NCBI GenBank assembly: GCA_900752065.1
Contig: CAADTT010000152.1
Coordinates: 1-7,593 of the forward strand
Source: Lachnospiraceae bacterium
GTDB taxonomy: Bacteria > Bacillota > Clostridia > Lachnospirales > Lachnospiraceae
Reading direction: 5' to 3'
DNA length: 7,593 nt
Shown: positions 1-6,129 of the stretch, in pieces
Numbering within the stretch: position 1 is the stretch's first letter
How the letters are laid out: the number at the start of each line of letters is the position of its first letter
Translations under genes and position numbers: made by a program
The notes under the pieces: model-generated
What the model was told of the DNA's origin: nothing
Database searches by the model: none
The model's input: the letters and a program-made list of their open reading frames with translations, nothing else

Positions 1-22
1 AAAACGCTCCGCGAGGATCGCA

Positions 23-65
23 CTGCGGCGGAGTGGAATTATGTCGCTAAAGCGACCCGCCGCAG
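23..65. repeat. Nested palindrome upstream of thiC
   Basis: A perfect 9-bp inverted repeat (CTGCGGCGG at 23-31, CCGCCGCAG at 57-65) encloses a second hairpin (GTCGC 43-47, loop TAAA, GCGAC 52-56). CTCCGC at 7-12 could instead pair with any of three GCGGAG copies (28-33, 66-71, 78-83), so alternative folds are possible. The arrangement resembles either an intergenic palindromic repeat or part of an RNA switch. I cannot match it to a named family. The TPP-aptamer signatures (CTGAGA and the ACCTGATCTGG-type segment) are absent. Confidence 0.55.
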
Positions 66-70
66 GCGGA

Positions 71-96
71 GAATCCTGCGGAGCAGGATTCTTTTT
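71..96 (+). terminator. Intrinsic terminator-like hairpin upstream of thiC
   Basis: A perfect 9-bp stem (GAATCCTGC 71-79, loop GGA, GCAGGATTC 83-91) is followed directly by TTTTT (92-96). It lies 75 nt before the thiC start. It could end an upstream gene outside the window, or act as the expression platform of a leader whose sensor lies partly beyond position 1. No convincing thiC promoter is visible between 97 and 160, which makes conditional read-through a reasonable idea, but this is inference. Confidence 0.6.
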
Positions 97-160
97 CATG
101 CCGTAGTACGCAAAGAAGGGCAGCGCACCGAAGCAGAGCAGAAGTGTCAGTAGAAAAACA

Positions 161-165
161 GGAGG
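161..165 (+). promoter_or_regulatory. Ribosome-binding site of thiC
   Basis: GGAGG lies 5 nt before the ATG at 171. It decides the start, because the same frame is open further upstream from a GTG at 144 that has no comparable site and would place this GGAGG inside the coding sequence. Confidence 0.85.
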
Positions 166-170
166 TAGAT

Positions 171-1478
171 ATGGATTACACAACACAGATGGATGCAGCC
201 AGAAAGGGGATCATCACCCCGGAGATGGAGATCGCGGCGGCGAAGGAGGACATGAATATTGATGAGCTGGTGGAGCTGATGGCGAAGGGGCAGGCGATCA
301 TTCCTGCAAATAAGCGCCATACAGCGTTGAGCCCCTCAGCAATCGGCGCGAAGCTGAAAACGAAGATCAATGTAAACCTGGGGATTTCCAGGGACTGCAA
401 GGATATGGATATGGAGATCGAGAAGGTGAACAGCGCTGTGAAAATGGGAGCAGAGTCAATCATGGATCTAAGCTCTTACGGAGATACGAGAACCTTCCGC
501 AGAAGGCTGACGCAGGAATGTCCGGCGATCATTGGCACGGTGCCGATCTATGACGCAGTGGTGTATTACCACAAGCCGCTGAAGGAGATCACATCGCAGG
601 AATGGCTGGATATCGTAAAAATGCACGCGGAGGACGGGGTAGACTTTATGACGATCCACTGCGGCATTAACCGGGAGACAGCCGGAAAATTCAAGAGAAA
701 TAAGAGACTGACCAACATTGTCTCCAGGGGCGGCTCCATCATTTTTGCATGGATGGAGATGACGGGGGAGGAAAATCCGTTCTATGAACACTACGATGAG
801 ATCCTGGATATCTGCCGGGAGTATGATATTACCATGAGCCTTGGAGATGCTTGCCGCCCGGGATGCTTAAAGGATGCCTCTGATATTTCACAGATCGAGG
901 AACTGATCACCCTGGGTGAGCTGACAAAGCGTGCCTGGGCGAAGGATGTGCAGGTGATGATCGAGGGACCGGGACATATGCCGATGGATCAGATCGCGGC
1001 AAATATGAAGATTCAGGAAACCATCTGCCAGGGAGCGCCCTTCTATGTGCTGGGGCCTCTTGTCACAGATGTGGCGCCGGGTTATGACCATATCACATCG
1101 GCAATCGGCGGGGCTATCGCAGCGGCAAACGGCGCATCCTTCCTCTGCTATGTGACTCCGGCGGAGCATCTGCGCCTGCCGAATCTGGAGGATGTGAAGG
1201 AGGGTATCATCGCATCCAGGATCGCGGCTCATGCGGCAGACGTGGCAAAGGGGATCAAAGGAGCCATCGAATGGGATCATAAGATGAGCGATGCCAGAAA
1301 GCGGCTGGACTGGGAGGAAATGTTTTCTCTTAGCATGGATCCGGAGAAGGCGAGACGCTACCGGGCGGAGGCAAAGCCGGAGAAAGAGGACACCTGCAGT
1401 ATGTGTGGAAATTTCTGCGCCGTGAAAAATATGAACCGTATTCTGGACGGGGAGATCGTAAATATCTATGATGAATAA
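171..1478 (+). CDS. thiC: Phosphomethylpyrimidine synthase ThiC, short form
   Basis: ThiC is a radical SAM enzyme that rearranges aminoimidazole ribotide (AIR) into HMP-P, the pyrimidine half of thiamin, in the cytoplasm. From the ATG at 171 the protein has 435 residues. That matches the short ThiC of many anaerobes and archaea, which lacks the N-terminal extension of the roughly 600-residue enterobacterial and Bacillus proteins. Visible family motifs are TIHCGINRETAGK (about 161-173), SLGDACRPG (223-231), EGPGHMP (265-271), GYDHI (304-308) and the region around TPAEHLRLP. The histidines of the GPGHMP and GYDHI segments correspond by position to the metal ligands of the family. The C-terminal cluster motif CSMCGNFC (C409, C412, C416) has CX2CX3C spacing. 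The final codons overlap thiD by 11 bp, which suggests translational coupling. ThiC is the classic target of TPP riboswitch control, but no aptamer is visible in the 170 bp upstream. Identification is very secure. Confidence 0.97.
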   Translation: MDYTTQMDAARKGIITPEMEIAAAKEDMNIDELVELMAKGQAIIPANKRHTALSPSAIGAKLKTKINVNLGISRDCKDMDMEIEKVNSAVKMGAESIMDLSSYGDTRTFRRRLTQECPAIIGTVPIYDAVVYYHKPLKEITSQEWLDIVKMHAEDGVDFMTIHCGINRETAGKFKRNKRLTNIVSRGGSIIFAWMEMTGEENPFYEHYDEILDICREYDITMSLGDACRPGCLKDASDISQIEELITLGELTKRAWAKDVQVMIEGPGHMPMDQIAANMKIQETICQGAPFYVLGPLVTDVAPGYDHITSAIGGAIAAANGASFLCYVTPAEHLRLPNLEDVKEGIIASRIAAHAADVAKGIKGAIEWDHKMSDARKRLDWEEMFSLSMDPEKARRYRAEAKPEKEDTCSMCGNFCAVKNMNRILDGEIVNIYDE

Positions 1479-2418
1479 AAAGGTGCTGACCATCGCAGGT
1501 TCTGATTCCGGCGGCGGTGCAGGGATTCAGGCGGATCTGAAGACGATGTGCGCCTATAATGTGTACGGTATGAGTGTGATTACTGCGGTGACAGCCCAGA
1601 ATACGCTTGGCGTGCAGCAGGTACAGGAGATTTCCGGTGAAATGGTGGCGGCGCAGCTTTCCAGTATCCTGAACGATATTCACCCTGATGCGGTAAAGAT
1701 CGGGATGGTATACTCCAGGGAAAATGTGGAGGTGATCGCAGAGGCGATCGACCGGTGGGAGCTTAAAAATATTGTGCTGGACCCGGTGATGGTGTCCACC
1801 AGCGGGAGGCAGCTTCTGCGGGAGGATGCGGCAAAAGCCATGCAGAGGCTGCTGTTTCCGAGAGCCACGCTGGTGACTCCGAATGTTCCGGAGGCGGAGG
1901 TTCTGGCGGATGCCTGGACAGAGCGGGAAAAAACAGATCTTGCTGCGGGGCAGTCAGATGCTCTGGACAGTGAGAAAAATCAGTCAGCAGATGGCATGCA
2001 GGACATCAGGGCAGAGGCAGGAAAAGAAGGAACAGGGCAGTTTTCCTGTGGAGATGGGAAGAAGAATAATGGAACCCTCTGGATGGAGGAAGCTGCCCGG
2101 AAATTCGCTGCCTGCTGGAATACCGCCTTTCTCATAAAGGGCGGCCATCTGAAGGGGAAGCCTGCGGATTATCTGTATTATGGCGGAAACGGCATATGGT
2201 TTCCGGGAGAACGGATCGAGACGCGGCACACCCACGGAACGGGATGCACGCTGTCCTCCGCTATCGCCTGCGGTCTGGCGAACGGGCGGTCCGTGGAGGA
2301 GGCAGTGAAGGATGCGAAGGAATATCTGACAGGCTGTATCTCTCACAATCCGGGAATTGGAAGGGGGCATGGACCGCTGAACCATCTCTGGAGGATGGAG
2401 AATGGAGGAGTATCATGA
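1468..2418 (+). CDS. thiD: Hydroxymethylpyrimidine/phosphomethylpyrimidine kinase ThiD with an internal insertion
   Basis: ThiD is a ribokinase-fold enzyme that phosphorylates HMP-P (and HMP) to HMP-PP, the substrate of ThiE. Family marks are the N-terminal GSDSGGGAGIQAD (11-23), LDPVMVSTSG (104-113), VTPNVPEAEVL (136-146), IKGGH (223-227) and THGTGC (255-260), whose Cys260 occupies the catalytic position. The length of 316 residues exceeds the usual 260-270. The excess lies between about 151 and 203 (nt 1918-2076), a hydrophilic stretch rich in E, K, D, Q, G and S with no family resemblance. The frame stays open and the flanking motifs are intact, so this looks like a surface-loop expansion rather than a broken gene. 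The start is ATG at 1468 or the adjacent ATG at 1471. Both overlap the thiC end, and the nearest purine-rich site (GGGGAG, 1449-1454) is rather distant, so coupling to thiC is likely. The stop overlaps the thiE start as ATGA. Confidence 0.95.
   Translation: MMNKKVLTIAGSDSGGGAGIQADLKTMCAYNVYGMSVITAVTAQNTLGVQQVQEISGEMVAAQLSSILNDIHPDAVKIGMVYSRENVEVIAEAIDRWELKNIVLDPVMVSTSGRQLLREDAAKAMQRLLFPRATLVTPNVPEAEVLADAWTEREKTDLAAGQSDALDSEKNQSADGMQDIRAEAGKEGTGQFSCGDGKKNNGTLWMEEAARKFAACWNTAFLIKGGHLKGKPADYLYYGGNGIWFPGERIETRHTHGTGCTLSSAIACGLANGRSVEEAVKDAKEYLTGCISHNPGIGRGHGPLNHLWRMENGGVS
2404..2410 (+). promoter_or_regulatory. Ribosome-binding site of thiE inside thiD
   Basis: GGAGGAG in the last codons of thiD lies 4 nt before ATG 2415 (6 nt counting from the GGAGG core). 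It fixes the thiE start at 2415, although the frame is open upstream to an ATG at 2196 that would overlap thiD by more than 200 bp. Confidence 0.85.
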
Positions 2419-3029
2419 TACATGGAACAGGAAAAAAATGGCTGTATCTGATTACGGATTTCTCATATAGAAAGGAAAAAATAGAAGAGGCTCTGCGGGC
2501 GGGCGTGGACGTTATACAGCTCCGGGAAAAGAATATTTCCTCTGCAGAGTATCTGCGCCGGGCGAGACTTCTTGTGGAAATGGCAGGGGATTTTAAAACG
2601 AAGGTCATTATCAATGACCGGGTGGATATCGCTCTGCTTGGCGGAGCAGACGGGGTGCATCTGGGGCAGGAGGATGTTCCTGTGGCGGATGCCAGACGGC
2701 TGATGGGAGCAGAGAAAATCATCGGGGCTACGGCGAAGACCCCGGAACAGGCAAAGGCGGCGGAGGCTCAGGGAGCGGATTATCTGGGCAGCGGCGCATG
2801 GTTTCCGACAGAGACGAAAAAGGATGCCGTACCGATCACCGAAGAGCGTTACCGCCGGATACTGGAAGCTGTCACGATACCGAATGTGGCGGTGGGGGGC
2901 ATCACGGCGGAAAACTGCGGCGATCCTCTCGCCTGCGGCTGCGATGGCCTGGCGGTGTCCGGCGGTATTATGCGGTCGGGCAACATCACGGGAACGATCC
3001 GTAGGTTCCGAAGCATTTTGAGTGCCTGA
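2415..3029 (+). CDS. thiE: Thiamine phosphate synthase ThiE
   Basis: ThiE joins HMP-PP to the thiazole phosphate carboxylate, giving thiamin phosphate, pyrophosphate and CO2. The 204 residues match the usual length of this TIM-barrel enzyme. Motifs in order are VIQLREK (33-39), VIINDRVDIAL (64-74), DGVHLGQED (79-87, a pyrophosphate/Mg site), IIGATAKT (102-109), the FPTETKKD loop (130-137), VAVGGI (158-163) and LAVSGGIM (179-186). The usual GxSxH-like segment reads GATAK here, a mild departure. The active-site motifs found in true ThiE are all present, unlike in the second ThiE-like protein at the end of the cluster. The start overlaps the thiD stop as ATGA, which indicates translational coupling. 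A 149-bp structured gap follows before thiS. Confidence 0.96.
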   Translation: MIHGTGKKWLYLITDFSYRKEKIEEALRAGVDVIQLREKNISSAEYLRRARLLVEMAGDFKTKVIINDRVDIALLGGADGVHLGQEDVPVADARRLMGAEKIIGATAKTPEQAKAAEAQGADYLGSGAWFPTETKKDAVPITEERYRRILEAVTIPNVAVGGITAENCGDPLACGCDGLAVSGGIMRSGNITGTIRRFRSILSA

Positions 3030-3047
3030 GGTTACATAAGAAGCTGC

Positions 3048-3084
3048 CGCACTGAAGGCGGATTTTGGCAGCAGTGCGCTTTTT
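3048..3084 (+). terminator. Terminator or attenuator-like hairpin between thiE and thiS
   Basis: CGCACTG (3048-3054) pairs with CAGTGCG (3072-3078), and a TTTTT run follows at 3080-3084. The 17-nt loop is long. A competing pairing, GCTGCC (3043-3048) with GGCAGC (3067-3072), interleaves with the first stem, so the two are either alternatives or form a pseudoknot. A third short option is CCGC 3047-3050 with GCGG 3058-3061. It could reduce transcription into thiS or act as an attenuator. The effect is not visible from sequence alone. Confidence 0.5.
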
Positions 3085-3092
3085 CTGTATGT

Positions 3093-3120
3093 TTGAGTAT
3101 AGAAACATGAAAGATAATAT
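3093..3120 (+). promoter_or_regulatory. Possible weak promoter for the thiS block
   Basis: TTGAGT (3093-3098) and TAATAT (3115-3120) are 16 nt apart in an AT-rich stretch immediately after the terminator-like hairpin. GATAAT (3113-3118) is a better -10 match but gives a 14-nt spacer. The position would suit a secondary promoter for thiS-thiF and the genes beyond. Sequence match is modest. Confidence 0.3.
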
Positions 3121-3178
3121 AGAAAAAATGCTGCGGAGCTGTAAATAAATTTAAGAAGGACGGAGGTACTAAAAAAAT

Positions 3179-3376
3179 ATGATAAAGATCAATGGAAAGG
3201 AGACCGAGGTTCCCGCTGGAATCACTGTGGAGCAGATGCTTCTCGCAAACGGCTTTTCTTTGCAGAGGATCGCCGTGGAACGAAATGACGAGATCCTGCC
3301 GAAAGCGGACTATGGGGCGGAAACGGTGCAGGACGGCGACGTGTTTGAAGTGGTGAACTTCGTGGGAGGCGGCTGA
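3179..3376 (+). CDS. thiS: Sulfur carrier protein ThiS
   Basis: ThiS is a ubiquitin-like carrier. Its C-terminal glycine is adenylated by ThiF, converted to a thiocarboxylate, and supplies the thiazole sulfur in the ThiG reaction. The protein is 65 residues, the usual size, with the beta-grasp pattern MIKINGKE...VEQML...QRIAVERNDEILPK...DGDVFEVV and the diagnostic C-terminal glycines (FVGGG). GGAGG at 3162-3166 lies a rather long 12 nt before the ATG. Its stop overlaps the thiF start as TGATG, and the codons for the C-terminal glycines also supply the ribosome-binding site of thiF. Well supported despite its small size because of the tail and the neighbours. Confidence 0.95.
   Translation: MIKINGKETEVPAGITVEQMLLANGFSLQRIAVERNDEILPKADYGAETVQDGDVFEVVNFVGGG
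3364..3369 (+). promoter_or_regulatory. Ribosome-binding site of thiF formed by the ThiS C-terminal codons
   Basis: GGGAGG, part of the codons for the terminal glycines of ThiS, lies 6 nt before ATG 3376. The functional glycine tail and the translation signal for the partner enzyme thus share the same bases. Confidence 0.75.
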
Positions 3377-4020
3377 TGGAGAGAAGAGTTCTGTCAGAGC
3401 AGGAAATGGATGCGCTTCTGATCGAACGACATGGGATTGAATACCACAGAAAGATAAAAAGCGCACATGTGGCAGTGGCAGGTCTGGGCGGTCTGGGGTC
3501 AAACGTGGCGGTGATGCTGGCGCGGGCAGGTGTGGGAAGCTTTCATCTGGTGGACTTTGACCGGGTGGATGGCAGCAACCTGAACCGCCAGATTTACAAG
3601 ATGAAGCATCTGGGGATGAAAAAGACAGAAGCTTTGACAGAAGAGATACGGGAGATCAACCCTTATATCAGGATTTCTGCGGATACCGTGAAGGTGACAG
3701 AGGAAAACGCAGGAGAGATCTTTGCTGCTGATGCGATTATCTGCGAGGCATTTGACGCGGCAGAAAACAAGGCAATGCTGGTGAGCACCCTGCTTTCCAG
3801 GCTGCCGGAGACGGTCATCGTGGCAGGCTCCGGCATGGCGGGCTTTGGAAGCGGAAACCGGATCCGGACCAGGAAACGGATGCGCCGTCTCTATCTCTGC
3901 GGGGATGAAACCAGCGATATCGCAGACGGCATCTGCCTGATGGCGCCAAGGGTGACCTTATGCGCCGCGCATCAGGCAAATATGATCCTGCGGCTGATCC
4001 TGGGAGAGACAGAGCCATAG
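3376..4020 (+). CDS. thiF: ThiS adenylyltransferase ThiF, short family
   Basis: ThiF is an E1-like enzyme that activates the C-terminus of ThiS with ATP so that sulfur can be loaded. The 214-residue protein has the nucleotide-binding GLGGLGSN (36-43), the acidic LVDFDRVDGSNLNRQ segment (58-72) that binds ATP, and a C-terminal GICLMAPRVTLCAAHQAN block (185-202). It is shorter than the roughly 250-residue Escherichia coli ThiF and has no pair of CXXC motifs for structural zinc. Its cysteines are single (C123, C175, C187, C196). This fits the second, shorter ThiF family common beside ThiS, ThiG and ThiH in anaerobes. The usual DCxDN-like motif reads EAFDAAENK (124-132). It overlaps thiS by one base. 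A 166-bp gap with hairpins follows before thiG. Confidence 0.93.
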   Translation: MERRVLSEQEMDALLIERHGIEYHRKIKSAHVAVAGLGGLGSNVAVMLARAGVGSFHLVDFDRVDGSNLNRQIYKMKHLGMKKTEALTEEIREINPYIRISADTVKVTEENAGEIFAADAIICEAFDAAENKAMLVSTLLSRLPETVIVAGSGMAGFGSGNRIRTRKRMRRLYLCGDETSDIADGICLMAPRVTLCAAHQANMILRLILGETEP

Positions 4021-4035
4021 ATAACAGCTCAGTCA

Positions 4036-4061
4036 GGACTTTGCATTCGGCTGCAAAGTCC
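4036..4061 (+). other. Perfect 10-bp hairpin after thiF
   Basis: GGACTTTGCA (4036-4045), loop TTCGGC, TGCAAAGTCC (4052-4061). It starts 16 nt after the thiF stop. No T-run follows on either strand, so it is not a standard intrinsic terminator. An mRNA-stabilising or processing structure is possible. Confidence 0.6.
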
Positions 4062-4104
4062 GTAAGAACGTGTAAATTCAGCCAACAGTCATAGGACAGA
4101 CAGC

Positions 4105-4200
4105 ATGGAATATGAGCCGGAAACTGCGAAAGCGGTTTTTCGGCAGCGACAAAGCCGTGAAGATACGGCAGAAAAGAGGAATAAAAATGAAGGACGATAA
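4105..4200 (+). CDS. Possible 31-codon leader ORF overlapping the thiG start
   Basis: ATG at 4105 opens a 31-residue frame ending in TAA at 4198-4200, 14 bp inside thiG. AGGA (4093-4096) lies 8 nt before it. The predicted peptide is very hydrophilic, rich in E, K, R and Q, with no recognisable domain. It could couple translation into thiG or may be a chance frame. Only its position speaks for it. Confidence 0.2.
   Translation: MEYEPETAKAVFRQRQSREDTAEKRNKNEGR
4117..4143 (+). other. GAAA-tetraloop hairpin with T-run before thiG
   Basis: CCGGAAACTGC (4117-4127) can pair with GCGGTTTTTCGG (4132-4143) around a GAAA tetraloop, with one bulged T. The inner stem followed by TTTTT (4136-4140) also looks like a weak terminator. 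It lies 44 nt before thiG and is a candidate attenuator or mRNA structure inside the operon. Confidence 0.4.
4175..4180 (+). promoter_or_regulatory. Ribosome-binding site of thiG
   Basis: AGAGGA lies 6 nt before ATG 4187. It favours this start over the in-frame ATG at 4112, which lies next to the GAAA hairpin and lacks a site. Confidence 0.7.
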
Positions 4201-4957
4201 CTTAATTTTAGGCGGACATGTCTTTAACTCCAGATTTATTCTGGGGTCTGGAAAATATAATCTGGATCTGATCCGGGCGGCGGTGGAGCACGCCGGGGCG
4301 GAGATCATTACGCTGGCGGTGCGCCGGGCAAACAGCGGCGGAGAGGGAAATATCCTCGAACACATCCCGGCGGGAGTTACCCTGCTGCCCAACACCTCCG
4401 GAGCCAGAAACGCAGAGGAAGCCGTGCGGATCGCAAGGCTGGCCAGAGAGCTTGGCTGCGGGGACTTTGTAAAAATAGAAGTCATCCGTGACACGAAGTA
4501 TCTTCTTCCGGATAATCAGGAGACCATCCGGGCTACGGAGATCCTGGCTAAAGAGGGCTTCGTGGTCATGCCCTACATGTATCCGGACCTGAACGTGGCC
4601 CGGGATCTGGTGAGCGCGGGAGCTGCCTGCGTTATGCCGTTGGGCGCACCCATCGGGACGAATAAGGGACTGGCGACAAAGGAGTTTATCAAAATCCTGG
4701 TGGAAGAGATCGATGTGCCTGTCATCGTGGATGCGGGCATCGGCAGACCGTCTCAGGCATGTGAGGCTATGGAGATGGGAGCGGCGGCAGTGATGGCGAA
4801 CACCGCCATTGCCACGGCGGGAGATATCCCGGCGATGGCAGAAGCCTTCCGGAAGGCGATCGAAGCAGGCCGGAGCGCTTATCTGGCAGGCATGGGAAGA
4901 GTGCTGGACGGCCGTGCCTGTGCTTCCTCGCCGCTGACGGGCTTCCTGGCAGAGTAG
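4187..4957 (+). CDS. thiG: Thiazole synthase ThiG
   Basis: ThiG builds the thiazole phosphate ring from 1-deoxy-D-xylulose 5-phosphate, ThiS thiocarboxylate and dehydroglycine. From ATG 4187 it has 256 residues, the typical length of this TIM-barrel enzyme, and begins MKDDNLILGG as family members do. Visible motifs are SRFILGSGKY (15-24), VKIEVI (95-100) with Lys96 at the Schiff-base position, GAPIGTNKG (153-161), DAGIGRPSQA (182-191) and AVMANTAIA (201-209), which form the phosphate-binding end of the barrel. The C-terminal SSPLTGFL block (248-255) is also typical. Upstream of Met1 the open frame reads as a basic, unconserved stretch, so the longer start is rejected. The next gene, thiH, starts after 14 nt. 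ThiG and ThiH form a complex in other bacteria, which fits their adjacency. Confidence 0.96.
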   Translation: MKDDNLILGGHVFNSRFILGSGKYNLDLIRAAVEHAGAEIITLAVRRANSGGEGNILEHIPAGVTLLPNTSGARNAEEAVRIARLARELGCGDFVKIEVIRDTKYLLPDNQETIRATEILAKEGFVVMPYMYPDLNVARDLVSAGAACVMPLGAPIGTNKGLATKEFIKILVEEIDVPVIVDAGIGRPSQACEAMEMGAAAVMANTAIATAGDIPAMAEAFRKAIEAGRSAYLAGMGRVLDGRACASSPLTGFLAE

Positions 4958-4971
4958 GAGGCGGAAGGACG

Positions 4972-6129
4972 ATGGAAAAGAGAACGAACCATATGGAATA
5001 CATGGAAGGGATGGAAATTCTCGAATCTGATGTGATGGAGAAGGTCATCTCAGCCATGGAGCAGTATGACTATGAAGCCTATACAGCGGAAGATGTGCGG
5101 CTGGCACTTTCCCGTGACATCCGGGGACCGGAGGATTTTGCGGCGCTGCTCTCCCCGGCGGCACTGCCCTTTCTTGAGGAGATGGCACAGCTCGCCCAGG
5201 CGGAGACAAGAAAGCATTTTGGAAATTCCGTTTATATGTTTACGCCGCTTTATATTTCAAACTATTGCGAGAATTACTGTATTTACTGCGGCTTCAACTG
5301 CCACAATAAAATCAACCGGGCGAAGCTTACCTGTGAGGAGATTGACAAGGAGATGGCTGCCATCGCTGCCACAGGGCTGGAAGAGATTCTGATTCTGGTG
5401 GGGGAGAGCCGTGCAAAATCGGATGTGCAGTATCTGGGCGAGGCATGTAAGATCGCCCGGAAATACTTTAAGATGGTGGGGCTGGAGGTATACCCTATGA
5501 ACAGTGACGAGTACGCCTATCTCCATGCGTGCGGCGCCGATTATGTGACGGTATTTCAGGAGACTTACGATTCGGATAAATACGAAACCCTGCATCTGGC
5601 AGGCCATAAGAGGGTATTCCCCTACCGTCTGTGCGCCCAGGAGCGGGCGCTGAGGGGCGGAATGAGAGGGGTGGGCTTCGGCGCACTTCTGGGACTTTCC
5701 GATTTCCGGAAGGATGCCTTTGCCACTGGGATCCACGCATGGCTGTTACAGAGGAAATACCCCCAGGCGGAAATTGCATTTTCCTGTCCGAGACTCCGCC
5801 CGATCATCAATAACGACAAGATCAATCCCAAGGACGTCCATGAAAGGCAGCTTCTCCAGGTCATTACGGCATACAGGCTTTTTATGCCCTTTGCCAGCAT
5901 CACGATCTCCACAAGGGAGAGCGCCCGCTTCCGTGACAATATCGTTACCATTGCTGCCACAAAGATTTCCGCAGGCGTCAGCACCGGCGTGGGCAGCCAT
6001 GTGGAGGAAGTGAAGGATAAGGGAGATGAGCAGTTTGAGATCGATGACACCCGCAGTGTGGATGAAATCTATCAGATGCTTCAGAAACAGGGAATGCAGC
6101 CGGTGATGAATGATTATGTATACGTTTAA
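4972..6129 (+). CDS. thiH: 2-iminoacetate (dehydroglycine) synthase ThiH, radical SAM
   Basis: ThiH cleaves tyrosine with S-adenosylmethionine to dehydroglycine and p-cresol. Dehydroglycine then feeds ThiG. The 385 residues are close to the family length of about 370. The radical SAM cluster motif CX3CX2C is seen as CENYCIYC (C99, C103, C106), followed by GFNCHNKINR. Further family segments are ILILVGESR (about 139-147), GLEVYPMNSDEY, VFQETYD, FGALLGLSDFR and ISTRESARFRDN. The presence of ThiH rather than the oxygen-using ThiO implies an anaerobic lifestyle. TAGGAGG (4956-4961) and GGAAGGA (4963-4969) precede the ATG. An internal ATG at 4993 is less likely, as it lacks a site. The 3' end overlaps the following gene by 20 bp. 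Confidence 0.96.
   Translation: MEKRTNHMEYMEGMEILESDVMEKVISAMEQYDYEAYTAEDVRLALSRDIRGPEDFAALLSPAALPFLEEMAQLAQAETRKHFGNSVYMFTPLYISNYCENYCIYCGFNCHNKINRAKLTCEEIDKEMAAIAATGLEEILILVGESRAKSDVQYLGEACKIARKYFKMVGLEVYPMNSDEYAYLHACGADYVTVFQETYDSDKYETLHLAGHKRVFPYRLCAQERALRGGMRGVGFGALLGLSDFRKDAFATGIHAWLLQRKYPQAEIAFSCPRLRPIINNDKINPKDVHERQLLQVITAYRLFMPFASITISTRESARFRDNIVTIAATKISAGVSTGVGSHVEEVKDKGDEQFEIDDTRSVDEIYQMLQKQGMQPVMNDYVYV

Noticed and set aside
144..170. Upstream GTG start for thiC adding nine residues
   Set aside because: The strong GGAGG at 161-165 would lie inside the coding sequence, and the added residues match nothing. ATG 171 fits better.
1..207. Open - strand frame running from 207 to the window edge that reads as a hydrophobic segment followed by a charged tail
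   Set aside because: It begins inside thiC, has no ribosome-binding site or credible start, and crosses the palindromic element and terminator. Its open state is best explained by base composition.
2196..2414. N-terminal extension of ThiE by 73 residues
   Set aside because: It overlaps thiD in another frame, its sequence has no ThiE-like features, and ATG 2415 has a good ribosome-binding site with the usual ATGA overlap.
4112..4186. N-terminal extension of ThiG by 25 residues
   Set aside because: The residues are basic and not typical of ThiG, the start lies next to the GAAA hairpin with no ribosome-binding site, and ATG 4187 gives the normal length.
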